From contig NZ_CP009754.1 in assembly GCF_000772045.1 (NCBI RefSeq), positions 7,750,001 through 7,814,000 of the forward strand: a stretch of DNA of 64,000 bases. The letters are read 5' to 3'. This document shows positions 49,680 to 57,603 of the stretch, in pieces; position 1 is the first letter of the stretch; every line of letters starts with the position of its first letter. The position numbers were made by a program, and so were the translations under genes. The notes beneath the pieces were generated by a model, which was not told the origin of the DNA, did not search any database, and was given only the letters and a program-made list of their open reading frames with translations. The stretch comes from Streptomyces sp. CCM_MD2014. Its GTDB lineage: Bacteria; Actinomycetota; Actinomycetes; Streptomycetales; Streptomycetaceae.

Positions 49680-50333
49680 TCACAGCCCCATCCGCCGGCG
49701 GGTGGCGGCCGGGCGCACGTCCGCGAGGGACTGCACGACCCGGTCCACCATTCCGTACTCCCTGGCCTCCTCGGCCGTGAACCAGCGGTCGCGGTCGCCG
49801 TCCCGGGAGATCGTCTCCGGGGTCTGCCCCGTGTGCTCGGCGGTGATCCGCTCGATGGTCCGCTTGGTGAACTCCAGGTTGTCCGCCTGGATCTCGATGT
49901 CGGCGGTGGTGCCGCCGATGCCCGCCGACGGCTGGTGCATCATGATCCGCGCGTTCGGCAGCGCGTACCGCTTGCCCGCCGTGCCGACACTCAGCAGGAA
50001 CTGCCCCATGCTGGCGGCGAACCCCATGGCGAGCGTCGAGACGTCGTTGGGGATCAGCCGCATGGTGTCGTAGATGGCGAGCCCCGCGTGCACGGAGCCG
50101 CCGGGGCTGTTGACGTACAGGCTGATGTCGGTGCGCGGGTCCTGCGCGGACAGGATCAGCAGCTGGGCGCAGACCCGGTTCGCGGAGACCTCGTCGACCT
50201 GGGTGCCCAGCAGCACGATCCGCTGGTCGAGCAACTGCTCGGCGAGCCGGTCGTCGAACCGGGTCGCGGGGGTGTCGCCGTCCTCGGCCCTGGGCGGTGC
50301 GGCGGGGGCGGGGCCTGCGATGAGTGGAGACAT
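49680..50333 (-). CDS. clpP3: ATP-dependent Clp protease subunit ClpP3
   Basis: 217 residues from ATG 50333, preceded by AAGGAG. Complete triad: GFAASMGQFLL (Ser), ARIMMHQPSAGIGG (His) and SRDGDRDRWFTAEEA (Asp). The N-terminal about 25 residues (SPLIAGPAPAAPPRAEDGD) look like a propeptide or flexible tail. First gene of the clpP3-clpP4 operon; two PopR operators lie 120-149 bases upstream. In S. lividans this pair replaces ClpP1/P2 when those are absent. Confidence 0.95.
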   Translation of the reverse strand: MSPLIAGPAPAAPPRAEDGDTPATRFDDRLAEQLLDQRIVLLGTQVDEVSANRVCAQLLILSAQDPRTDISLYVNSPGGSVHAGLAIYDTMRLIPNDVSTLAMGFAASMGQFLLSVGTAGKRYALPNARIMMHQPSAGIGGTTADIEIQADNLEFTKRTIERITAEHTGQTPETISRDGDRDRWFTAEEAREYGMVDRVVQSLADVRPAATRRRMGL

Positions 50334-50452
50334 CGGCACTCCTTGTCGAGTCGTAGCGAGTCGTGAGGGGTGGTAGTGGTGGGAGTGGTGCGCGGCCGAC
50401 GGCACCGCGGTTCCTCCACTGTCGGCCCGCCGCGGTCCCCGCCGGGCATTTC

Positions 50453-50482
50453 TCTGCCCGCGGCAGATTCGCCACGGGCAGA
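50453..50482. promoter_or_regulatory. Tandem PopR operators of clpP3-clpP4
   Basis: TCTGCC-CGC-GGCAGA (50453-50467) is an exact copy of the PopR palindrome TCTGCC-N3-GGCAGA that I recall from S. lividans work. It is followed immediately by TTCGCC-ACG-GGCAGA (50468-50482), a second site with one weak half. Unit length is 15 bases. Confidence 0.85.
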
Positions 50483-50547
50483 GCGATGAGTTCGGCGGCC
50501 CGCACCGGTCGGTACTGGTGACCGTGTTCCGCCCCCAGGAGGTAGTC

Positions 50548-51030
50548 ATGAGCACCGACGGGTTCACCACGTGCCTGTGGTTCGACGGCGACGCCGAGGA
50601 CGCCGCGCACTTCTACGTCTCCGTCTTCAAGAACTCCGGCATCGGCGCCGTCACCCGCTATCCCGAGGGAGCGCCGCAGCCCGCCGGCTCGGTGCTCACC
50701 GTCGAGTTCACCGCCAACGGCCAGAAGTTCGTGGGCCTCAACGGCGGCCCGCAGTTCCGGTTCAACGAGGCGATCTCCTTCCAGATCACCTGCGAGGACC
50801 AGGACGAGGTCGACCACTACTGGAGCGCGCTCACCGAGGGCGGCGGCGAGGACGGCCCCTGCGGCTGGCTCAAGGACCGGTTCGGCGTGTCCTGGCAGGT
50901 GGTCCCGCGCCGGCTCGAGGAGATGTTCCGCGACCCCGACCCCGCCAGGGTGGCGCGCGCCAGCAAGGCCATGATGTCGATGCGCAAGCTGGACATCGCC
51001 GCGCTGGAACACGCGTACGCCGGGGAGTGA
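50548..51030 (+). CDS. VOC family protein, PhnB-like
   Basis: 160 residues from ATG 50548, with AGGAGG eight bases upstream. PhnB/3-demethylubiquinone-methyltransferase-like VOC fold: FTTCLWFDGDAEDAAHFYVS at the start, FTANGQKFVGLNGGPQFRFN, and WLKDRFGVSWQVVPRRLEEM at the end. Despite the Pfam name, such proteins are not methyltransferases; substrate unknown. Separated by 50 bases from the next VOC gene and probably cotranscribed. Confidence 0.9.
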   Translation: MSTDGFTTCLWFDGDAEDAAHFYVSVFKNSGIGAVTRYPEGAPQPAGSVLTVEFTANGQKFVGLNGGPQFRFNEAISFQITCEDQDEVDHYWSALTEGGGEDGPCGWLKDRFGVSWQVVPRRLEEMFRDPDPARVARASKAMMSMRKLDIAALEHAYAGE

Positions 51031-51080
51031 CCACCCGCCCGCACCGACCCACACCCACGTTCGCCAAGGAGGCGGCAGAC

Positions 51081-51878
51081 ATGGCCGTATCACCGGAAGG
51101 GGCCCCTTGCTGGGCCGACGCGATGTTCACCGACGTCGAGGGAGCCAAGAGGTTCTACGGCGACGTCCTCGGCTGGACCTTCGGCGAGTCGTCGTCCGAG
51201 TTCGGCGACTACACCCAGTGCTACGCCGACGGCAAGGCGGTGGCCGCCGTGGTCCCGCCTCCGCCCGGTCACGAGGACCAGTCCCAGTGGTGCCTCTACT
51301 TCGCCTCCCCGGACGCGGCGGCGACCGCCGGCCGGATCCGCGAGGCCGGCGGAGAACTGCTCCTGGAGCCGATGCGGGTCGGCGACTTCGGCACCATGTG
51401 CCTGGCCCGCGACCCGGGCGGCGTCGTCTTCGGCGTCTGGCAGGGCGAGAGGCACGAGGGCTTCGAGGCGACGGCCGTGCCCGGCGCGTACTGCTGGGCC
51501 GAGGTCTTCACCCGCGAGCCCGCGAAGTCGGACGCCTTCTTCCCCGCGGTCTTCTCCTACGGGGCCAAGCAGATGCGGGACGACCAGATGGACTTCCGCC
51601 TCTTCGACCTCGGCGGCGACCCCGTCCTCGGCCGCATGGCCATGACGGAGGACTTCCCGCCCGAGGTCCCGCCGTACATCAACGTCTACTTCACCGTCGC
51701 CGACTGCGACGACGCCGTGGCCCGCGCCACGAAGCTCGGCGGAATCCTGCGGTTCGGCCCGATGACCACCCCGTTCGGCCGGTTCGCAGCGCTGAGCGAC
51801 CCGCAGGGCGCCTCCTTCTCGGTGATCGACGTCACGACGACCGAGGGGGAGATGCCGGAGGTCGCGGAGGTCTCCTGA
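51081..51878 (+). CDS. VOC family protein with two VOC domains
   Basis: 265 residues from ATG 51081 (AAGGAGG upstream). Two VOC units, about 8-130 (CWADAMFTDVEGAKRFYGDV ... RDPGGVVFGVWQ) and about 140-255 (YCWAEVFTREPAKSDAFF ... LSDPQGASFSVIDV). This doublet is common in Streptomyces, related to hydroxylase or glyoxalase-like proteins (CFP30-like). Substrate unknown. Confidence 0.9.
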   Translation: MAVSPEGAPCWADAMFTDVEGAKRFYGDVLGWTFGESSSEFGDYTQCYADGKAVAAVVPPPPGHEDQSQWCLYFASPDAAATAGRIREAGGELLLEPMRVGDFGTMCLARDPGGVVFGVWQGERHEGFEATAVPGAYCWAEVFTREPAKSDAFFPAVFSYGAKQMRDDQMDFRLFDLGGDPVLGRMAMTEDFPPEVPPYINVYFTVADCDDAVARATKLGGILRFGPMTTPFGRFAALSDPQGASFSVIDVTTTEGEMPEVAEVS

Positions 51879-51921
51879 ACCACGTCCCGAGGCCCCGCCG
51901 GACCATGGCATGATCGAGCGC

Positions 51922-52608
51922 ATGCGTGAACGTGCAGTGGCCGCGTGCGACGGGGCTTCGAAGGGAAACCCGGGCCCGGCCGGCTGGGCCTGGGTGGTGG
52001 CCGACGAGTCGGAGACCCCGGTCCGCTGGGAGGCCGGCCCGCTCGGCAGGGCCACCAACAACATCGCCGAACTGACCGCGCTGGAGCGGCTGCTGGCGTC
52101 GACCGACCCCGACGTGCCGCTCGAGGTCCGGATGGACTCGCAGTACGCCATGAAGGCCGTGACGACCTGGTTGCCGGGCTGGAAGCGCAACGGCTGGAAG
52201 ACGGCCGCCGGCAAGCCGGTCGCCAACCAGGAGCTGGTCGTGCGCATCGACGAGCTGCTCGACGGCCGCTCGGTCGAGTTCCGCTACGTCCCCGCCCACC
52301 AGGTCGACGGCGACCGGCTCAACGACTTCGCCGACCGCGCCGCCAGCCAGGCGGCCGTCGTCCAGGAAGCCGCGGGCAGCGCTCTCGGCTCGCCCGAGCC
52401 GCCGCCCGCCCCGGACGTCCCGGCGACCCGCAAGGCGCCGCGCCGCGGCTCGGGCGCGGCACGCAAGAGCGGCTCCTCGTCCCGCACCATCAAGGCGAAG
52501 TTCCCCGGACGCTGCCTGTGCGGCCGCTCGTACGCGGCCGGCGAGTCCATCGCCAAGAACGACCAGGGCTGGGGCCACCCGGAGTGCCGCACGGCGGCCG
52601 CCGGGTAA
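51922..52608 (+). CDS. rnhA: RNase HI with C-terminal Cys/His module
   Basis: 228 residues. RNase H domain (about 1-140): AACDGASKGNPGPAGWAWVV (Asp), NNIAELTALERLL (Glu), RMDSQYAMKAVTTWLPGW (Asp) and NDFADRAAS (Asp); all four carboxylates present. After a Pro/Ala linker, the C-terminus has CLCGRSYAAGESI and WGHPECR, a compact Cys/His cluster that could bind zinc. Start ATG 51922 was chosen because CATGAT (51909-51914) lies seven bases upstream; it destroys the case for ATG 51910. Matches the S. coelicolor enzyme SCO7284, from memory. Confidence 0.93.
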   Translation: MRERAVAACDGASKGNPGPAGWAWVVADESETPVRWEAGPLGRATNNIAELTALERLLASTDPDVPLEVRMDSQYAMKAVTTWLPGWKRNGWKTAAGKPVANQELVVRIDELLDGRSVEFRYVPAHQVDGDRLNDFADRAASQAAVVQEAAGSALGSPEPPPAPDVPATRKAPRRGSGAARKSGSSSRTIKAKFPGRCLCGRSYAAGESIAKNDQGWGHPECRTAAAG

Positions 52609-52705
52609 TCCGCGCCGGCCACGGCCGCGTAGCGGCGGCCCACCCCTCTCCCCTTGTTACTCTGCGGTCCCGAATGACCGTTATGAGTGCATACCAGGGG
52701 TGTGT

Positions 52706-53968
52706 GTGAAGGTCGCCTGCGTCGGCGGTGGGCCCGCCGGACTCTATCTGTCGATCCTGCTGAAGCGGCAGGACCCGACCCACGACGTCACCGTGTACGA
52801 ACGCGACCCGGAGGGCTCCACCTACGGCTGGGGCGTCACCTACTGGCGCGGACTGCTCGACCGGCTCCAGGAACACGACCCGGAGTCGGCGCGCGCCGTC
52901 GAGGAGCACTCCGTGCGCTGGCGGGACGGCGTCGCCCACGTCGGCGACCTGACCACCCGGCACCACGGCGACGAGGGCTTCGGCATCGGCCGCCACCGGC
53001 TCCTCGCGCTCCTCGCCGCACGCGCCCGCGACCTCGGCGTACGCCTGGAGTTCGAGCACCCCGTGACCGGCGCGAACCCGCCCGCCGCCGACCTCGTCGT
53101 GGCGGCCGACGGCGCCGGCAGCGCCCTGCGCGGCCGGCACGCCGGCCACTTCGGCACCGAGATCACCGGCGGCCGCAACCACTACGTGTGGCTCGGCACC
53201 CCCAAGGTCTTCGACGCCTTCACCTTCGCCTTCGCCGAGACCGAGCACGGCTGGATCTGGGCGTACGGCTACGGCTACGGCCCCGAGGGCAGCACCTGCG
53301 TCGTCGAGTGCGCGCCCGAGACCTGGACCGGCCTCGGCCTGGACCGCGCGGACGAGGCCGAGGGACTGATCCTGCTGGAGAAGCTGTTCGCCGACGTGCT
53401 GGACGGACACCCGCTCACGGCGCGGTCCTCCGGCCGGGCGAGCGCCCCCTGGCCCGTCTTCCGCACCCTCACCAACCGCACCTGGTCCCGCGGCAACCTG
53501 GTCCTGCTCGGCGACGCGGCCCACACCACGCACTACTCCGTCGGCGCCGGCACCACGCTCGCGCTCGAGGACGCCATGGCGCTGGCCACGGCACTGCGCG
53601 AGCCGGACACCCCCCTCCCGGACGCCCTCGCCCGCTACGAACGCGAACGCCGGGCGGCCCTGCTGCCGGTGCAGAGCGCGGCCCGGCTCAGCGCACAGTG
53701 GTACGAGAACCTGCCCCGCTACATCCGCCTGCCCCCGGAGCAGATGTTCGCCCTGCTCGGCCAGCGGCACTCGCCGCTGCTGCCGTACCTCCCGCCGCGC
53801 CTGTACTACCGGATGGACCGGGCGGCCGGCCGAGTGGAGACGCTGCGCCGGCTCAAGCGCCGGCTGGGGCCCGTGCTCGCGCGCACGGTCCAGGCGCGCA
53901 GACTCGCCGCCGGCGACGGAGCGGGCCGTGCGGGGCGTCCCGGCGCGGTGCCCGCGCACCGGGGATGA
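52706..53968 (+). CDS. FAD-dependent aromatic monooxygenase-like protein
   Basis: 420 residues from GTG 52706, with AGGGG five bases upstream; GTG 52700 is an in-frame alternative. FAD-binding VACVGGGPAGLYLSILLKRQ at the start, LVVAADGAGSALR (DG motif), and GDAAHTTHYSVGAGTTLALE near residue 265. Closest in layout to salicylyl-CoA 5-hydroxylase/VioD-type enzymes (YGWGVTYWRGLLD). The last about 40 residues are basic and low complexity. Substrate unknown. Confidence 0.9.
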   Translation: MKVACVGGGPAGLYLSILLKRQDPTHDVTVYERDPEGSTYGWGVTYWRGLLDRLQEHDPESARAVEEHSVRWRDGVAHVGDLTTRHHGDEGFGIGRHRLLALLAARARDLGVRLEFEHPVTGANPPAADLVVAADGAGSALRGRHAGHFGTEITGGRNHYVWLGTPKVFDAFTFAFAETEHGWIWAYGYGYGPEGSTCVVECAPETWTGLGLDRADEAEGLILLEKLFADVLDGHPLTARSSGRASAPWPVFRTLTNRTWSRGNLVLLGDAAHTTHYSVGAGTTLALEDAMALATALREPDTPLPDALARYERERRAALLPVQSAARLSAQWYENLPRYIRLPPEQMFALLGQRHSPLLPYLPPRLYYRMDRAAGRVETLRRLKRRLGPVLARTVQARRLAAGDGAGRAGRPGAVPAHRG

Positions 53969-53980
53969 CAGACTGACGCC

Positions 53981-54964
53981 ATGGACGAGCGCACTTTCGG
54001 CAGGTCGGATCAGCACGCGTCGGTGATCGGCCTCGGCACCTGGCAACTGGGCGCCGACTGGGGAGACGTGGACGACAAGGAAGCCCTCGCGGTACTGGAG
54101 GCGGCGGCCGAGTCGGGGGTGACCTTCTTCGACACGGCGGACGTCTACGGCGACGGCCGCAGCGAGCAGACCATCGCGACCTTCCTCGCGAGCAGGCCCG
54201 ACCTGCACGTGCTGGTCGCCACCAAGATGGGCCGCCGGGTCGACCAGATCCCGCAGAACTACGTCCTGGACAACTTCCGGCAGTGGAACGACCGCTCCCG
54301 CCGCAACCTCGGCGTCGACCGCCTCGACCTGGTGCAGCTGCACTGCCCGCCGACGCCCGTCTACTCCAGCGACGAGGTGTTCGACGCCCTGGACACCCTC
54401 GTCGAGGAGGAGCGCGTCGCCGCGTACGGCGTCAGTGTGGAGACGTGCGAGGAGGCACTCACCGCGATCGCCCGGCCGAACGTGGCCAGCGTCCAGATCA
54501 TCCTCAACCCGTTCCGCATGAAGCCCCTGCGCGAGGTCCTGCCCGCGGCCCGCGAGGCAGGCGTGGGCATCATCGCCCGGGTGCCGCTGGCGTCCGGCCT
54601 GCTGTCCGGCAAGTACACCAAGGACACGGTCTTCGCGGCCAACGACCACCGCAACTTCAACCGGCACGGCGAGGCCTTCGACCAGGGCGAGACCTTCTCC
54701 GGCGTCGACTTCGCCACGGGCGTGGAGGCCGCCGCCGAGTTCGCCGCGCTCGCCCCCGAGGGGTACACCCCGGCCCAGCTTGCGCTGCGCTGGATCGTCC
54801 AGCAGCCCGGCGTGACGAGCGTGATCCCCGGCGCCCGTTCGCCCGAACAGGCCCGCGCCAACACGGACGCCGCCAGGCTGCCGGAGCTGTCCGAGGACAC
54901 CCTCGCCGCCATCCGCGACCTCTACGACCGCCGTATCAAGGACCAGGTCGAGAGCCGCTGGTAG
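53981..54964 (+). CDS. Aldo/keto reductase
   Basis: 327 residues. Tetrad: VTFFDTADVYGDG (Asp, Tyr), LVATKMGRR (Lys), DLVQLHCPPT (His). VIPGARSPEQARANTDA at the end is the cofactor loop. Its start is 12 bases after the monooxygenase stop, but CAGACT six bases before the ATG suggests its own leaderless promoter. Third aldo/keto reductase in this window; they belong to different branches. Confidence 0.93.
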   Translation: MDERTFGRSDQHASVIGLGTWQLGADWGDVDDKEALAVLEAAAESGVTFFDTADVYGDGRSEQTIATFLASRPDLHVLVATKMGRRVDQIPQNYVLDNFRQWNDRSRRNLGVDRLDLVQLHCPPTPVYSSDEVFDALDTLVEEERVAAYGVSVETCEEALTAIARPNVASVQIILNPFRMKPLREVLPAAREAGVGIIARVPLASGLLSGKYTKDTVFAANDHRNFNRHGEAFDQGETFSGVDFATGVEAAAEFAALAPEGYTPAQLALRWIVQQPGVTSVIPGARSPEQARANTDAARLPELSEDTLAAIRDLYDRRIKDQVESRW

Positions 54965-54991
54965 AGGGCCGGCGGGCGGCGGCCCGCGGCC

Positions 54992-55336
54992 TCACGGCTC
55001 CAGGAGCAACTGCCGTTCCCGCTCCTGGTCGCCGGAGGCCGCCCCCTCGTTCCGCGCGCCGAAGGCGCGGGCCAGGGTCCGGCTCGCCGCCTCCACGGCC
55101 TGCGGTGTGCCCTGCACGGTGACCGTCACCGGCGCCGACAGCGACCCGCCCGTCGCCGGGGCGGCGTCCGCGCGAGGTGCGTCCGGGGCGTCGAAGGTCG
55201 CGGTACGCACCGTCGCCCCCTCGTCCGCGGGCAGGTCGCCGGGGGCCCCGAAAACGCCCTCCAGCGCGCGGACGATCGCCCGCGCGTCGTCGATGCCGCC
55301 GCCGTCGAACGTCACGGTGAGCTGAGTGTCGGACAT
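54992..55336 (-). CDS. Conserved small hypothetical protein
   Basis: 114 residues from ATG 55336 with AAGGA upstream. Unknown family. Structure: beta strand (LTVTFDGGG), helix (DDARAIVRALEGVFG), beta strands (TVRTATFDA, VTVTVQG), helix (AVEAASRTLARAFG), i.e. a ferredoxin-like beta-alpha-beta-beta-alpha layout, perhaps an effector-associated domain. Divergent from the DUF6328 gene; both have SigB-like sites. Confidence 0.75.
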   Translation of the reverse strand: MSDTQLTVTFDGGGIDDARAIVRALEGVFGAPGDLPADEGATVRTATFDAPDAPRADAAPATGGSLSAPVTVTVQGTPQAVEAASRTLARAFGARNEGAASGDQERERQLLLEP

Positions 55337-55376
55337 CTTGGCCTTCCTTGCCGAGCCGGGGTCGTTCCCGGCCCGT

Positions 55377-55401
55377 GTAACCGTCCCCCGATCACCCAAA
55401 C
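55377..55401 (-). promoter_or_regulatory. SigB-like promoter candidate of the 54992 gene
   Basis: Minus strand GTTT (55401-55398), 15-nt spacer, GGTTAC (55382-55377), one mismatch to GGGTAC; 40 bases before ATG 55336. Confidence 0.4.
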
Positions 55402-55425
55402 CGGGCGTCGCCCGCACGGACCGGC

Positions 55426-55450
55426 GCCTGAGTACGGGGATCCCGGGAAC
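55426..55450 (+). promoter_or_regulatory. SigB-like promoter candidate of the DUF6328 gene
   Basis: GCCT (55426-55429), 15-nt spacer, GGGAAC (55445-55450), one mismatch to GGGTAC; 39 bases before GTG 55490. Confidence 0.4.
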
Positions 55451-55489
55451 AGGGAAGGAGACGCAGACGGCGGTCGACGGGAGGAAGAC

Positions 55490-55999
55490 GTGACGCACTC
55501 GGACTCGGGATCGGCTGAGGGACAGGCTCGGCGCAGGGGGCGCAACGAGACCGAGGAGGAGCGGGCCGACCGGATGTGGACGGAGCTGATCCAGGAGGTC
55601 CGCGTCGCGCAGATGGGCGTGCAGATCCTGTTCGGCTTCCTGCTCACCGTCGTGTTCCAGCCCAAGTACCAGACCCTCTCGGACACCGACCAGACGATCT
55701 ACCTGGTCACGGTGGTCCTCGGGGCCGTGACGACCGGCGCCCTGATCGGGCCGGTGTCCCTGCACCGCCTCGTCTCCGGGCGGCGGGTGAAACCCCACGC
55801 GGTGCGGTGGGCGTCCCGGCTGACGCTGCTCGGCCTCGTGCTGCTGCTCGCCACGACGGCCTGCTCGCTCCTGCTGATCCTGCGCGTCGCGACCCACGAC
55901 GGCTTCGTGCCCTACCTCGTCACCGGCGTGGTGCTCTGGTACCTGCTGTGCTGGTTCGGGATCCCGCTGTGGACCCGGCACCGCCACACGGCCCGCTGA
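55490..55999 (+). CDS. DUF6328 family membrane protein
   Basis: 169 residues from GTG 55490 (GGGAGG upstream). A charged N-terminus (RNETEEERADRMWTELIQEV) precedes four membrane helices: VGVQILFGFLLTVVF-like at about 43-57, ALIGPVSLHRL region, LLGLVLLLATTACSLLLILR, and YLVTGVVLWYLLCWFGI. The RVAQMGVQILFGFLL segment is the DUF6328 signature. Function unknown. Confidence 0.85.
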   Translation: MTHSDSGSAEGQARRRGRNETEEERADRMWTELIQEVRVAQMGVQILFGFLLTVVFQPKYQTLSDTDQTIYLVTVVLGAVTTGALIGPVSLHRLVSGRRVKPHAVRWASRLTLLGLVLLLATTACSLLLILRVATHDGFVPYLVTGVVLWYLLCWFGIPLWTRHRHTAR

Positions 56000-56032
56000 G
56001 GCGCCGTCCCCCGGCGGCCCGGGCGGGGGCCC

Positions 56033-56509
56033 TCAGCCCTCGGCGGTCAGCGTGGCGAGGAAGTCGTCGACGCAGACCTCTTCCTCCCCGGGCCGGACCA
56101 CCGTGTGCGTCTCGCGCAGGAACGCCTCGACGGCCGCGGCCCAGACGAACACCACGGCGCGGTGGCGCTCCCCGTCGGCCCGGTCGTCGCCGAGCAGTTC
56201 GATGCGCAGTTCGTCCCACATGCCCCGCGACTCGGGCCGCATCCGCACGTCGCCCACGCCGACCGGGCGGACGAGGCCCTCAGCGACCATCTCCCGGTCC
56301 AGCGTCCACTCGGCGAGCACCCGTCCGTCGTGGCTGAAGACCACGGTGAGGGCGAACGGGTCCGCCGCGTCGTATCCGAGGTGCGCGAGGACGGGAAACC
56401 GGTCGGCGGCGTCGCCCGCCTGGAGCTGCACGACCATGGTCCTGTGCACGACGGTGTTCACGAGAGCCTCCAGGGGGACGGACGTAAAGCCCTCTAGTAC
56501 CCGGTTCAC
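56033..56509 (-). CDS. ssgC: SsgA-like sporulation/cell division protein (SALP)
   Basis: 158 residues from GTG 56509. SALP core: a beta-rich N-terminus with RFPVLAHLGYDAADPFALTV, FSHDGRVLAEWTLDREMVAE, then GLVRPVGVGDVRMRPES, all conserved in the Whirly-like SsgA fold; C-terminal VCVDDFLATLTAEG matches the family tail. SALPs steer septum placement and spore maturation. The symbol rests on neighbourhood (SCO7289) only. No clear ribosome site; a TTG six bases upstream is an alternative start. Confidence 0.88.
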   Translation of the reverse strand: MNRVLEGFTSVPLEALVNTVVHRTMVVQLQAGDAADRFPVLAHLGYDAADPFALTVVFSHDGRVLAEWTLDREMVAEGLVRPVGVGDVRMRPESRGMWDELRIELLGDDRADGERHRAVVFVWAAAVEAFLRETHTVVRPGEEEVCVDDFLATLTAEG

Positions 56510-56567
56510 GGGCAAGATGCTCAGTCGTTCGAGTGATTCGCCCGTCCGCCGGTTTCGGCCGCCGGTC

Positions 56568-57545
56568 TCAGTCGCGGCCGAACTCCTCGCGCAGCGCGGG
56601 CAGCAGGGTGCTCTCCGACCAGTCCAGGAAGGCCGGTTGGGACTCCCCGCCGATCTGCACCAGGGCGATCTCGGTGAACCCGGCCTCGACGTACGGGCGT
56701 ACGGCCGCCACGAAGGCGTCGGGGTCGTCACCGCAGGGAATGGACTCGGCGACGTCGTCGGGCGTCACGAACTGGGTGGCCTGCTCGAAGGAGTCGGGGT
56801 GCGGCAGTTCGGAGTTGACCTTCCAGCCGCTGCCGAACCAGCGGAACTGGGAGTGGGCCCGCTTGATCGCCGTGTCCCGGTCGGGGTCGTAGGAGACGGG
56901 CAGTTGACCCACGCGCGGCTTGCCCTCGCCGCCGTGCCGGCCGAAGGCCTCCAGCAGCCCCGCCTTCGGCTCGGTGGCGATCACCAGGTCGGCGAACTCG
57001 CCCGCCAGCTTGGCGGAGCGCTCCCCGGAGACGGCGATGCCGATGGGCGGCGGGCTGTCCGGCAGGTCCCACAGCCGGGCGGACTCCACGTCGAAGTGCG
57101 CGCCGCGGTGGTTCACGTGGCCGCCTCCGAACAGCGCGCGGATGATCTCCACGGCCTCCTGGAGCATCTCGTGCCGTACGTCGACCGACGGCCAGCCGCC
57201 GCCCACCACGTGCTCGTTGAGGTTCTCGCCGGAGCCGAGACCCAGCCGGAACCGGCCCTCGGAGAGCAGTTGCAGCGTCGCCGCCTTCTGCGCCACCACC
57301 GCCGGGTGGTAGCGGAACGTCGGACACGTCACGTAGGTCATCAGCGGGATGCGGGACGTGGCCTGCGCCGCGGCGCCCAGCACGCTCCAGGCGTACGGCG
57401 CGTGGCCCTGCGAGCGCAGCCAGGGGAAGTAGTGGTCCGACGTCACCGAGAAGTCGAACCCCACCTCCTCGGCGCGCACCAGATGGCCGACGAGTTCTCG
57501 CGGGCCGGCCTGCTCGGTCATCATCGTGTATCCGATGTGTGCCAT
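56568..57545 (-). CDS. F420-dependent LLM class oxidoreductase
   Basis: 325 residues from ATG 57545 (MAHIGYTMMTEQAG). Luciferase-like TIM barrel of the TIGR03557/F420-G6PDH kind: FSVTSDHYFPWLRSQGHAPY, RFRLGLGSGENLNEHVVGGG and IALVQIGGESQPAFL. It probably reduces or oxidises a substrate with F420; substrate unknown. It follows the SALP gene by 58 bases on the same strand. Confidence 0.9.
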   Translation of the reverse strand: MAHIGYTMMTEQAGPRELVGHLVRAEEVGFDFSVTSDHYFPWLRSQGHAPYAWSVLGAAAQATSRIPLMTYVTCPTFRYHPAVVAQKAATLQLLSEGRFRLGLGSGENLNEHVVGGGWPSVDVRHEMLQEAVEIIRALFGGGHVNHRGAHFDVESARLWDLPDSPPPIGIAVSGERSAKLAGEFADLVIATEPKAGLLEAFGRHGGEGKPRVGQLPVSYDPDRDTAIKRAHSQFRWFGSGWKVNSELPHPDSFEQATQFVTPDDVAESIPCGDDPDAFVAAVRPYVEAGFTEIALVQIGGESQPAFLDWSESTLLPALREEFGRD

Positions 57546-57603
57546 GGCGGCCGAGTCCCCCGCGGGGCCCGAGGGAAAACCGGGGGAAACGGGGCGGACG
57601 GGG

